DNA of 64,000 nt. Source: Sporisorium sorghi (taxonomy: Eukaryota > Basidiomycota > Ustilaginomycetes > Ustilaginales > Ustilaginaceae). The stretch lies in NCBI GenBank assembly GCA_023212695.1, contig JALCCG010000068.1, positions 24,758 to 88,757 of the forward strand, in the 5' to 3' direction. Below the pieces are notes generated by a model. It did no database searches, was not told the origin of the DNA, and worked only from the letters and a program-made list of their open reading frames with translations. Numbering within the stretch: position 1 is the stretch's first letter; each line of letters begins with the position of its first letter. Below are positions 48,430 to 57,983 of the stretch, one piece after another. The translations under genes and the position numbers were made by a program.

Positions 48430-49548
48430 ATGTCGTCCTCACTGAGCGAGATGGACGACTTATTCCGCGTCCTCTCCCTCCCTCCCACGGCCACCGAGGC
48501 TGAGATCAAAAAGGCCTACCGCAAGCTGTCGTTGCGCTACCACCCAGACAAGGCTGGCAAGGATGTCGATCCGGTCCAAGCCGCAGCTCGTTTCCACGAG
48601 ATCAATCTAGCCTACGAGACGCTCATGGATCCTGCTGCACGAGCAAGAGCCGTTCAGAGAAATGCAGAAGATGCCGCCAAGAAGGAACGACAAGAACAGT
48701 ACGAAGGCAGACGACGGCAGATGGCGGACGAGCTTGAGCGCAGCGAGAAAGAGGCCGTGCAAAAACGACAAGACGCCGACAAGCAGGCGAGGGAACGTGT
48801 GACCAGAATTGCCGAGCTGCAAGCCGAGTCGCGCCGACTGGTCAAGCGCAAGCAGGACGAAATCGATGCCAAGGCTAGGCAGAAACACCAAGCTATGGCT
48901 GACAAGAGGCGCAAGGACCAAGAGCAAGCCAAAGCGGACCAGGAGCCAGAACTGCATCCGCTCGACAGGACGGTCAGGGTGCAGTTCCCTTCTTCGCAGC
49001 TGACGCAGCTTACAGGTATAGCTGAAACTTGGCTCACTGCGCCAGCTGATCCGCTGTCGACACCTCTAGCCACGGCGCTGGCAAGCCAGTTCGGAGAGCT
49101 CGAGCATCTGCAGATCCAGCTTCCGTCGTCGGGCAAGAAGCTCAAGAGGGAGCTGATGGCACTGGCGTCGTTCAAAAATCTGCAGGACGCGTGGCAAGCT
49201 GTCGTGACGGGAGGCGAGATGCGCTGTTCCGGACTGCTCGAGGAATGCTTCATTGGCTGGGCCCAGTATACCAAGAACAGCGAGACCAAGGAAAAGGTGT
49301 ACGTCGAGCCCAAGAGGGTGGAATGGTATCGGAGTCACGGGATCATGCGTCCTGGCGATATCGGTCGTGTGCGTCCCACCAAAGCAAGGCCGATTCAGGA
49401 AGAAGCACAGCATTACACTGCGAACGGCAAGCCAACGTCATCGACAGGCGTCTATTCGAAAGCATACGAGGCGCGTACGCTGCAACGGCTAATCGATGCC
49501 GCAAACCAGACGACTCTCGCTCAACCCCAGGCTCAGACAGCTCAGTAA
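48430..49548 (+). CDS. CWC23: CWC23/DNAJC17-type spliceosomal J-domain protein
   Basis: This 372-residue protein starts at ATG 48430 (MSSSLSEMDDLFRVLSLPPT). An N-terminal J domain has an intact HPD motif at 38-40 (LRYHPDKAG). A long charged coiled coil follows at about 75-190, then an RRM-like domain at about 200-300 (TVRVQFPSSQL, ASFKNLQDAWQAVVTGG), then a C-terminal region with TYP-like basic stretches. This J-coil-RRM order is that of human DNAJC17 and S. pombe Cwf23. In yeast Cwc23 binds and stabilises Ntr1 for spliceosome disassembly, and NTR1 is 25 kb away in this window. Convergent with IST1. Confidence 0.9.
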   Translation: MSSSLSEMDDLFRVLSLPPTATEAEIKKAYRKLSLRYHPDKAGKDVDPVQAAARFHEINLAYETLMDPAARARAVQRNAEDAAKKERQEQYEGRRRQMADELERSEKEAVQKRQDADKQARERVTRIAELQAESRRLVKRKQDEIDAKARQKHQAMADKRRKDQEQAKADQEPELHPLDRTVRVQFPSSQLTQLTGIAETWLTAPADPLSTPLATALASQFGELEHLQIQLPSSGKKLKRELMALASFKNLQDAWQAVVTGGEMRCSGLLEECFIGWAQYTKNSETKEKVYVEPKRVEWYRSHGIMRPGDIGRVRPTKARPIQEEAQHYTANGKPTSSTGVYSKAYEARTLQRLIDAANQTTLAQPQAQTAQ

Positions 49549-49680
49549 TGACCCGCTCCCAACATCATGTACTATCACCTTCACTTGTACCACCAGCTCA
49601 GACACTCATATACCCCATGATACAACAAAGCTTCTATCAATGCGTATGCACTGTATTCCTCGCATGATTGTCTGAAAAGA

Positions 49681-50543
49681 TCACCGACGTTTGAGAGCAG
49701 CAAAGCGCGCTTCTAGGGAATCGTACTCTTCCTTGTCGGTCTTCTTGCGTGGTGTTGCCGCCTCTGGCTGTTTTGCATCGTTGGCTGCTCCGTCCGCTTT
49801 TGCGCTACTTGTCGACTTGACCGCATCCTTTTCTGCTGTTTCCTTATCCGGCTCGTCACTCGTCACCTTCTCCCCCTCGCCCACTTGCTCCTCGACCTGC
49901 TGTTCGTCCTCTTCCACCTTTGTCTCTGGCAGCAGCGGCGACGAGAACGGCACATCATACGCCTTGCAGATCTCGAAAATATACAGATCCACCAGCTTCG
50001 CATCCGGCGCGTCCACAATCAACTTGTTCATCACGCGCTCGGGCACGCACGAGTCCTTGTTATCCATCACGTCCTGTGCAAACTCGCGGCCGTACTTGGC
50101 CATGAGCATCTCGCGCAGCACGTGCAGCTCCTTCAACTCCGTCCTCGGGGCAGCGTGGATGATCGCCGTCAGCGCAGGCATGATCGAGACGTCCGGTTCG
50201 CGTACGGGCAGGTCGAGCAGCGCAAAGCGCGCAAGGAGCGTTTCGGCGTACAGCTCCATGAGCTCGAGCAGCTCGAGGTGGATGTCTTCGCTGATGATGC
50301 CTTCGGTCTTGATGCGTGCAGTTTCGAGTTTGCCCTTTTCGACGAGCGCAGAGATGTCTCGCCGTGCTTGTTTCGCCATCGCTTCCTGTGAGAATGGTTA
50401 GGATGGTGTCAGTGCGGGGATGGGGATCGAAAGCGGATGGCGAATGCGGCAGCTCGACGCACCTTCTTCTCTTGCAGCATCTTGCATCGTTGGATGGTGA
50501 GTTTGAGCTGCACCTTTGTGCGAGCTCCATTGTAGGGAACCAT
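49681..50543 (-). CDS. IST1: IST1, ESCRT-III-associated regulator of Vps4 (two exons)
   Basis: Exon 1 is 50463-50543 and exon 2 is 49681-50385, separated by a 77-nt intron (donor GTGCGT, acceptor CTCACAG), phase 0, 261 residues. Exon 1 encodes MVPYNGARTKVQLKLTIQRC and ends KMLQEKK. Exon 2 continues EAMAKQARRDISALVEKGKL and ARIKTEGIISEDIHLELLEL, the canonical first helices of Ist1. The helical core (ELKELHVLREMLMAKYGREF, CVPERVMNKLIVDAP) is followed by an acidic linker and a C-terminal segment ending EEYDSLEARFAALKRR, a MIM-type Vps4-binding motif. Ist1 modulates Vps4 in multivesicular-body sorting and cytokinesis. Starting at the exon-2 Met would remove the first conserved helix. Confidence 0.92.
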
Positions 50544-50861
50544 CGGTGACAGACGAAGATTGGTATGGCCTTAGATGAGGATGAGGAAGAGGATGAGGAT
50601 GAGGATGGTGTTGAGTGGTGCACTGGCCAAAGCGTCGCCGAGGAATTGACCGAGCTTGGATGTCATGACCCGATTTGATCGCAGAATCACCCGATTCGAT
50701 GGACGCGTCGAACGCCAATTTACTCGTTGAACAAAATCGCAAAAGACGCGCTCTGAATGATTGACTGCTGCAAAAGCAACACTTCTTTTCCTATCCTTCA
50801 CTCGACTCATCCTTCACACCCATCAAAGCTCCACCTCACTCGATCTAGACTCGACTTCAAG
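50544..50861. promoter_or_regulatory. Bidirectional promoter, IST1 and PRI1
   Basis: 318 bp between divergent start codons. It holds an imperfect (GATGAG)n at about 50573-50608. An in-frame ATG at 50757 could extend PRI1 by 35 residues. Confidence 0.5.
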
Positions 50862-52346
50862 ATGGCTTCCGCTGCTGTTATGGCATCCTCTTCGGCGCTC
50901 CCTGCCGCACGCCCGCCACCGCCGGATATGGACTTGGACGACGATCTCCCCGACAACGCCTTCACCTCGATTGACGAGCGAGCCATCGAGGTGCGCGACT
51001 CGTCGGATCCCATGTCGATGCTCAGCTTCTACCGTCGACTTTTCCCATGGAAGCAGCTCTTCTCGTGGCTCAACCACGATCTTCCCCACATGGCGGCGAC
51101 CAAGTGCTTCACCCACCGCGAATTCGCCTTTGCGCTGCAGAACGAGGCGTACCTGCGCTACAACTCGTTCTCCACCGCCGACGAGCTCAAGAAGGAAGTG
51201 TGCCGTCTCAACCCGGCGCGATTCGAGATCGGACCCGTCTACACGGCCAAGCCCAAAGACCGAAAAACAGTGCAAAAGGCGTCGTTCAAGCCGGTGCAGC
51301 GCGAGCTCGTGTTCGATATCGACATGACCGACTACGACGAGGTGCGAACGTGCTGTTCGGGCAAAGGCATCTGCAAGCGCTGCTGGGCGTTCATTGCTGT
51401 GGCGGTGCAGGTGCTCGACGAGGCTCTGAGGCAGGACTTTGGGTTCAAGCATCTGCTCTGGGTCTACTCGGGTCGTCGTGGTATCCACTGCTGGATTTCC
51501 GATAAGGAGGCGTTCCAACTGGCAGACGATGCACGCAAAGCCATCGTGGGCTGGCTCGAGGTGATCAAGGGCGGCGCCAACCAGGTCAAGAAGGTCGATG
51601 CCGGCTGGATGGGCGGCGCAGGAGGCCGATCTCTGCACCCGAGCTTGCGACGCGCCATCGGAGGCGAGGGCAGCGAGAGCGGACCCCTGAAACTCGCGTT
51701 TGTCGATACGGTGCTCAAGGACCAAGACTGCTTCCGCTCGCCCGACCAGTGGAACGTGCTGCTCCAGCTCCTCCCATCGTCCGAAACCGAAGCCATCGAA
51801 AAGCTGCGCTCCAAGTGGGAACGCTCCTCGAGCCGATCCAGCCTGGAAAAGTGGCAGGACGTCATGGAGTGTGCACAGCGCGCGGGCGAGTACAAGAGCG
51901 AGCGCATCTGGCGACCCTGCCTCGAGGACATCATCCTGCAGTACACGTATCCGCGCATCGACGCAGAGGTGTCCAAGCACCTCAACCACTTGCTCAAGTC
52001 GCCCTTTGTCGTGCATCCCGCCACGGGCCGGGTGTGTGTTCCGCTCGAACCATCAAAGGTGTTCGACTTTGACCCCGAAAATGGCTGCCCCACGGTGGCG
52101 CAGCTGCTGCGAGAGCTCAACGCGTACGAGGCCACACACAAGAGTGCATCGCCAGCGGTCAAGAGCAACTACAAGAACGAAGTCGCGTCAGCTTCTGGAG
52201 ATGGCGCCGCAACGGTAAAGCAGGATTGGGAAAAGACGAGCTTGCGTCCGTTTGTGCAGCTGTTTGAAAAGCACTGCAATGCCATCGCCAAAGAGACGCG
52301 CGCAGTCAGAAGGGCGCAGCAGGAGCAGAACGCTACTGACTTTTAG
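50862..52346 (+). CDS. PRI1: DNA primase small (catalytic) subunit PRI1
   Basis: This 494-residue protein starts at ATG 50862. It synthesises RNA primers within the DNA polymerase alpha-primase complex. SMLSFYRRLFPWKQLFSWLN and HREFAFALQNEAYLRYNSFS are family blocks. The metal-binding acidic pair is Asp152 and Asp154 in LVFDIDMTDYDEVRTC. The zinc site is CCSGKGICKRCW. HLLWVYSGRRGIHCWISDKE carries the SGRRG(I/V)H nucleotide-binding motif, and DAGWMGGAGG and SLHPSLRRAIGG resemble later conserved positions. An upstream in-frame ATG (50757) gives 35 non-conserved residues, so I prefer the shorter start with its better context (AAGATGG). Confidence 0.95.
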   Translation: MASAAVMASSSALPAARPPPPDMDLDDDLPDNAFTSIDERAIEVRDSSDPMSMLSFYRRLFPWKQLFSWLNHDLPHMAATKCFTHREFAFALQNEAYLRYNSFSTADELKKEVCRLNPARFEIGPVYTAKPKDRKTVQKASFKPVQRELVFDIDMTDYDEVRTCCSGKGICKRCWAFIAVAVQVLDEALRQDFGFKHLLWVYSGRRGIHCWISDKEAFQLADDARKAIVGWLEVIKGGANQVKKVDAGWMGGAGGRSLHPSLRRAIGGEGSESGPLKLAFVDTVLKDQDCFRSPDQWNVLLQLLPSSETEAIEKLRSKWERSSSRSSLEKWQDVMECAQRAGEYKSERIWRPCLEDIILQYTYPRIDAEVSKHLNHLLKSPFVVHPATGRVCVPLEPSKVFDFDPENGCPTVAQLLRELNAYEATHKSASPAVKSNYKNEVASASGDGAATVKQDWEKTSLRPFVQLFEKHCNAIAKETRAVRRAQQEQNATDF

Positions 52347-52957
52347 AGGCGCGCCATTCTCCGCTCGGCACTTGCTAAAGATGGCTAACCGACAGCTCGT
52401 CTTCTATACCCTGTATTCGTGTGTTGTTGTCCTTCCACACTTCTCTTCGTTGCAGCTTATTTCATCATGTTCCCGCTTCGACATCATCTGATTTGAGCGG
52501 CCACATAAAGGACATGAAGAAGCCCTTTGTCGAGCGGGAAAGCGTGGTCTGTTGCTGTGCTGTTCTGAGCAGCTGCGCGTCGCTTTTGCAAAAAGCAAAA
52601 AGGACGCGCAGAAATCAGAGACCCTTTTTCGCGCAACAAGACTCTTTCCATCCACTCAACCACCATCTCCATCTACCCTCTCTTCTTCCGCTTTCCCACC
52701 ATCATCTCCGCGATTCGCTTCCATTCTTTTCATCTCCGCTATCCGCATCAAGCTTCTTGTCGAGCATCTATTCACAACAGCTCAAAAGCACCACGGACGA
52801 AGGCCCTTCCCGACCCGCACCACCTCCCGCTCAGTTGATCCGAGCGCTGCATACCCTCAAGCTCAGCCAGGCAAGCGCGAGCAGTAACGGCTCAGTCGCT
52901 CCGCACCAGTGTCCGCACACATCCGCAGTCTTCCATCGCCTCGTAACATCGCCCACC
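52347..52957. other. Intergenic region and leader of the CLR2-WW gene
   Basis: 611 bp. The downstream frame stays open through most of it, but the translation is low-complexity and pyrimidine-driven (Pro/Ser/His/Leu), so I treat it as leader. An in-frame ATG near 52514 would add about 148 residues. No other gene seen. Confidence 0.45.
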
Positions 52958-55498
52958 ATGCTCTCGCCAAGAGACGTGGCCGAGGACGAGTCCATCTTCC
53001 GCGCTGATGGCTTCATCATGTTCCCGCGCTCCGATGGCGACCCTACCTACGGCCCGCCCAACACGGCTGTCCCACCCAAAACCGACCCCGAAGTCAACTA
53101 TTACCACGTATTCAAACGCGAAGAGAGGAGGCATGATACTTGGCGTGCTGCGCTCGGCGAGCAGCTCGCCCAGTACTTCAAGCTCGACACCCTCTCTCGC
53201 GGCAAGGCGAAATGGAAGCTGTACGACTTCCCCGAGCACTACGTCTTTACAGAGCAACGCAAAGGGCCCGCGCACGAGCCTCGAACGGATCCATACTTAT
53301 TCGGCAGCCAGGCACACCGCTTCCGATCCACAAAGGAAGCGCTCGACCACTTCATCTGGCTCTTGCTCGACCCAGACATGAACGTTGCGAACTGCCGCTG
53401 CAAATACTGTCACAAAGGTCCTCGTGTCTCGACGGGCGGCGACGGCACACCGAAAAAGACGGCGGGCGTCAAGCGCAAGGGTGAGCCCATTAGCGCGACC
53501 AGCGCTGCGCAAGCCGGTCGTCGCGGCCGCAAGTCTCAAAACGCAGACGGCACCGACGTCCAGACGCTAACGTCGATCACGGTGCGAGGTGTCGATATGA
53601 GGCGACTCGTGCCCGGCGATACGATCGCTTCGGTTCCTCAGCGCGATCAAGAAATGATGCACGAGTTGAAGCGCGGCGAAAAGGAGCGTTTCCGCGTCGG
53701 CGAGCTGGTCTGGTGCAAGCTCGACGAACCAGTCGTCGACCCCACCGATTCGAGCAGGCAGATCACACTCTACCCTGCCGTGATCACGGACCCGGCCATC
53801 GACTTTGTCGCCATGCTCGGATACGTTCCCGACGAAGAAGACAACAAGACGAGCCTCGAAGCCGTCTCTGCTCCTACCAGGCGAGCCGAGTCGCCGCCCG
53901 TGCTCGGTGGTGAAGACGCCATCAAGCAGTCGATGGCATATCAGATCGTATTCTTCGGCACTATGGAGAAGGCTCGAGTGCCCGAATCTTCTTTGATACC
54001 CTATCTCGTCGGTTCCATCCCGGAGGAGCTCATCGAGAGCAACATGGGGACGCAGGAGGACCACCCGTGGCTCTTCAAGGACAACGAATACCCGCATCTC
54101 AACCTGTCGAGGCAGCCGAACTTGGCGCCTCCCGACTATACCAAGGCGATCGTCGCGCTAGGATTTGCTATCGAGGCAGCGGCGGTGCTGCGCAATTTGC
54201 ACAACTTGACGGATGCCTATTCCGGATCCGACACTCCGCAGGGCGTGTTGCGCGATCTGGGCGCCAGCAACGGCGAAGCAGACTCGCAGCTTCCTCCTGG
54301 CGTGCGATACTATCAAGGCATGTACTTCGGGCTCGAGCGTATCTGGGCCGGCGACGTGGTCCGATTGAAGCTCTCGAAAAGCGATATCAAAAAGCTGCAG
54401 CAGCAGCTCAACGCGACCTTGGTGGCTGACACGCAGCCGGGCGCGCCGGAACCCGAGGCCATCGTGCTGGACGAGGACGGCTCCTACGTCCTGCAGCTCG
54501 CGGCTATCTACGAGGATCCGCGCGCGCCCAAGACGGTGCGCGTTGCAGGCGAGATCTATCAGATCTGGCCCCAGGCCAAATACAACACAATCAAAGCTGA
54601 CATCGAGGAGGCAATCAAACGCCTCGAAGCGGACGAGGGTATGGACGCGGTGGCGCGCCAGGAGGAAACGAAACAGTTGCAGGCGCGCCTTCCGCAGCCG
54701 AGCGTCCTACACGGCAAACCGGGCTTCCCGCCCATGCCGCCTCTCCCCGCCGGATTTGTCATGATCTCGCTCAGCGACCGTCTGCAGACGCGCATCCCGC
54801 GCGAGACGACGCTGAGCATCGGACACATGGCGGGACGAATCTATCCGTCGCTGGGCATGCATTCGGACGGCCCGCGCGTGGCCGAGCAAATCAAGCAAAC
54901 GCCGACGGACCGCAAGTTGGCGGCGGACGAGGATTCGCAGGTGGAGCTGCGCGCGCGATTGAGTGTCGCCGGGCTGCTCTCGGGATGCGTCAAGGCGATG
55001 CGCGGTAGCAGTGTGCCTACGTGGACGCGCACGGCGAGTTTTAAGGGCTCGTTGGCGGTAGCGAGGGGGATGCTGAAACAGGTGCTCTTGGGCGAGGTGG
55101 ACGAGGAGGACGATGATGCGGTGGGAGCGTCGCCGGCCAAGACGCCGGCCAAGAAGAGCAAAGCGGCTGCGGCGGTGCAGACGGCCGAGACGCCGAGCAA
55201 GGCGGTTGCAGCAGCTGACGGAAGTAACGGTGTCCACAGTGTCGACACGGCGAATGGAGCTGCAACGGCGACGGGCACGGCTGCGCAGCTGGATCCAGCA
55301 GTGACAGCTGCTGCGGCGACGGTAGCAGCACCAGCGCCAGCAACGGCTGCAGAAACGAACGCAGAAGTGCCTCCTGGAACCGAAGACGAGCCGCCGCTCC
55401 CGCCCGGCTGGGTGCCACGCAAGTCACGCAAGCTCGGCAGCTATTACTACGTGCATACCGAGACTAAGAAGACGCAGTGGGAGCGTCCTACGGCTTGA
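52958..55498 (+). CDS. CLR2-family transcriptional-silencing protein with C-terminal WW domain
   Basis: This 846-residue protein starts at ATG 52958 (context CCACCATGC). The N-terminal half resembles the Clr2 family: YYHVFKREERRHDTWRAALG, KWKLYDFPEHYVFTEQRKGP, a short Cys-rich element (NCRCKYCHKGP), and the Clr2-core RFRVGELVWCKLDEP followed by LYPAVITDPAIDFVAMLG. In S. pombe Clr2 is part of the SHREC histone-deacetylase silencing complex. A later region (YYQGMYFGLERIWAGDVVRL) is also family-like. After an Ala/Thr-rich linker, residues about 810-846 form a WW domain (PPLPPGWVPRKSRKLGSYYY, TKKTQWERP) with both key tryptophans and the Tyr block. Clr2 of fission yeast has no WW domain that I recall, so this fusion is unusual. 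Function is inferred. Confidence 0.75.
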   Translation: MLSPRDVAEDESIFRADGFIMFPRSDGDPTYGPPNTAVPPKTDPEVNYYHVFKREERRHDTWRAALGEQLAQYFKLDTLSRGKAKWKLYDFPEHYVFTEQRKGPAHEPRTDPYLFGSQAHRFRSTKEALDHFIWLLLDPDMNVANCRCKYCHKGPRVSTGGDGTPKKTAGVKRKGEPISATSAAQAGRRGRKSQNADGTDVQTLTSITVRGVDMRRLVPGDTIASVPQRDQEMMHELKRGEKERFRVGELVWCKLDEPVVDPTDSSRQITLYPAVITDPAIDFVAMLGYVPDEEDNKTSLEAVSAPTRRAESPPVLGGEDAIKQSMAYQIVFFGTMEKARVPESSLIPYLVGSIPEELIESNMGTQEDHPWLFKDNEYPHLNLSRQPNLAPPDYTKAIVALGFAIEAAAVLRNLHNLTDAYSGSDTPQGVLRDLGASNGEADSQLPPGVRYYQGMYFGLERIWAGDVVRLKLSKSDIKKLQQQLNATLVADTQPGAPEPEAIVLDEDGSYVLQLAAIYEDPRAPKTVRVAGEIYQIWPQAKYNTIKADIEEAIKRLEADEGMDAVARQEETKQLQARLPQPSVLHGKPGFPPMPPLPAGFVMISLSDRLQTRIPRETTLSIGHMAGRIYPSLGMHSDGPRVAEQIKQTPTDRKLAADEDSQVELRARLSVAGLLSGCVKAMRGSSVPTWTRTASFKGSLAVARGMLKQVLLGEVDEEDDDAVGASPAKTPAKKSKAAAAVQTAETPSKAVAAADGSNGVHSVDTANGAATATGTAAQLDPAVTAAAATVAAPAPATAAETNAEVPPGTEDEPPLPPGWVPRKSRKLGSYYYVHTETKKTQWERPTA

Positions 55499-56440
55499 GA
55501 GGGGTGTTCTACGTACCCGAATGTAACCTTTGTCACTCAGAGGCAGCTGCGAGCGAGAGCGGCATTTAGTGAGCATATGAAGCGATATCGGGCAAGAAAG
55601 AGCGATCGGCGAGTGGGAGAGAGAGAGAGAGAGAAAGGCAAATTTCATTTTTCGAGCGGCTCGCTTGCCAAAAGGAAAAAAAAAAAAAAAAGAAAAAAAA
55701 AGAAAAGGAAAATGAAATTTGACGTGCGACGCTTCAGCCAACAAATTAACGGACAAGTCGAAAGTCCTTCTAGCGTCGTATCTCTACCACCATCACTCCG
55801 AGGCAGCACGCCAAGATTGACGACCAGCGCACAGAACCTTCTTGGACGAGGCGCCCAGCGGTAGGAGATTCGTTGACGACCATCGCTTCCAACAACATCG
55901 AGCGCACGAACGGGATCGTCGACGGCACAGCACTGTCACGACGGCAGATCGACCAAGGCAAAATACCAGCACATCCTCCAGCTTCTATATCTCGATCGAG
56001 AACCACTACTTGAACGACCAGTATCAACGCTCTCCGCCTCTATCTCTATCTAGCAAGTTTTAACATCAGCACACACGACGAATCTTTTCAAGTGTCGACA
56101 GCAATACCTGCTTTGCTCCGCCGCCTGCTTCACCTTTCAATCTCTCACACGCCGTAGCGTATTGGCTACCACACACATGCACGCACGATATACCCGGAAC
56201 CGGCTCCCACTTGAAGAACGATAGCAACACAGCCTCATCTCTAGCAGCCTTATCGAACCGCGCTTGCATCGAAGCACAGCGACACTCGAGTCAGATCGCA
56301 GACCCGCCAACCCATCGTTTACACATCAGTGCATAAGCGCAAACGAAACGCAACGAACGCTTGGCGCTAGGAAAGCTCGCATCGATTTTCTCCACCATAC
56401 TGTACGGCGCAGCTTGCCCTGCCAACTATACTAAAACATA
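55499..56440. other. Intergenic region between CLR2-WW and STRAP
   Basis: 942 bp without a supported gene. (GA)n lies at about 55617-55636 and an A-rich tract at about 55676-55703. The last 500 bases are the likely STRAP promoter and leader. Confidence 0.45.
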
Positions 56441-57491
56441 ATGACATCGACACCTGCTCAGAAGGTACGTTGCCTGCCCCACACACGCTTCCAAGCCCTC
56501 GACCATCCATACTGATCCCCATCTCCCTTATCCACTTGACACTCCGCAGTCAGTCCCGCTGACATGCTCAGGCCACACGCGCCCCGTAGTCCACCTGGAA
56601 TTCTCCGACCTGCAAGACGACGGCACCTATTCCCTCCTCTCATCCTGCAAGGACGGCAACCCGATGCTGCGCGACTGGCTCGGCGACTGGGTCGGCACGT
56701 TCCTCGGCCACAAAGGCGCCGTATGGTGCGGCAAGCTGTCTGGCGGGGACGCCTCGATCGCCGTCACCGGTTCAGCCGATTTCAGCGCCAAAGTCTGGGA
56801 CACATTCACAGGTGATTGTCTGCATACGTTTCCGCACAACCACATTGTGCGTAGTGTCGCGATCAATGCAGCGGGGAGTCGGGTGGTTACGGCGGGGCAC
56901 GAGAAGAAGTTGCGGCTGTTCGATCTGCAGAGGCCGGATGCGGAGGCGGAGGTGTTTAGCAAAAGTGGGGGTTTAGCGCACGACGGCGTGATACGGTGCA
57001 GTGTGTGGCACCGTGCTGGGGCGGAGAACACCGTTGTTAGTGCGGGCGAGGATAAGGTGATAAGGTGGTGGGATACGCGCACGCTGTCCGTGGTGCAGGA
57101 GCTGACGTTCCAGGAGCCGATCACGTCGATGGAACGCTCTGCAGGCGTGCTCGGCGAACTCCTCACCGTGACGAGCGGCAAGGAGGTGCTGTTCATCGAC
57201 GCGAATACGCGCAGCATCAGGCAGAAGCACACGCTCAGCGTGCCCGTGAGCTCGGCGTCGCTGCACCCCACGCTGGCGGATCGCTTCGTGGCGGGCAGCA
57301 GCGCAGACGGCTGGGTCAGGATCTACGATTTTGAAACGGGCACGGAGAGGGAGCTGCATAAGGGCCACCATGGCCCAGCTCATGCGGTTAGTTATAGTCC
57401 CGATGGAGAGCTGGCGGCGAGCGGGAGTGAGGATGGCACTATTAGGCTGTGGCAGACTTGGCCGAGTAAGAAGTATGGCTTGTGGACGTAG
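56441..57491 (+). CDS. STRAP/Unrip-type WD40 protein (two exons)
   Basis: Exon 1 is 56441-56464 (MTSTPAQK) and exon 2 is 56550-57491, with an 85-nt phase-0 intron (donor GTACGT, acceptor CGCAG), 321 residues. It folds as a seven-bladed propeller: SGHTRPVVHLEFS, LGHKGAVWCGKL followed by TGSADFSAKVWDTFTGDCLH, NHIVRSVAINAAGSRVVTAG, AGEDKVIRWWDTRTLSVVQE, and GSEDGTIRLWQTW at the end. STRAP was named as a kinase-receptor-associated protein in animals, where it is also in the SMN complex and in translation control. Its fungal role is poorly defined. In yeast the closest described protein is the eIF4G-binding Asc1/Bud-type family, but the DGNPMLRDWLGDWVGTFLGH block points to STRAP. Confidence 0.88.
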
Positions 57492-57983
57492 GAGAGACGG
57501 CAGCGAGAAGCGAGCTGCGACGCTGGTCGGCAGAGCGGTAGGCCTCAAGCGTCTTTCGATGGTTGTGATCACAATGAAGAGCGTGGTTGGATTGCAGCAA
57601 TCACAAACCGTCGTTGTGTCTCTCTCGTTTTTTTTGTTTTTTGTTTTTTTTTTTTTTTTTCGATGTGTCACATGAGGTCTGTGGTGAGCGGAACGCTGAA
57701 TTGAAGTCTCGTCAGTTGCACGCAGGATGTTTCCATCCGCCTCCCACCATCCCAGCCTGGCGTAAGGTCGCACGCACACTCTTGCAAGCGCACAGCATGG
57801 TGACACCTCACACTCCCCAAGCTCGATCTCGCCTACCACACCTCGATTCAGCCCAAATCATCACATCGCGCGACTCTCCCACGTTTGAGCGTTGATAGTA
57901 CACACGGCGATAGGAAGCAGTCCAGCCGTTACACGATGGGTTTCGAAGCGGTACAGGTTCAATGGCTAGGTTCAAAAGTTGGC
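57492..57983. other. Convergent 3' intergenic, STRAP and mL38
   Basis: 492 bp with a T-rich run at about 57629-57661 on the plus strand. No gene supported. Confidence 0.5.

Noticed and set aside
49681..50379. Single-exon IST1 starting MAKQARRDIS
   Set aside because: It lacks the essential first helix. The upstream exon at 50463-50543 supplies it in phase.
50757..50861. Upstream ATG extension of PRI1
   Set aside because: The 35 extra residues are low-complexity and not primase-like, and they lie in the shared promoter with IST1. The ATG at 50862 has better context.
52515..52957. N-terminal extension of the CLR2-WW protein from an upstream in-frame ATG
   Set aside because: The translation is pyrimidine-driven Pro/Ser/His/Leu sequence typical of leaders. 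The conserved part starts after 52958.
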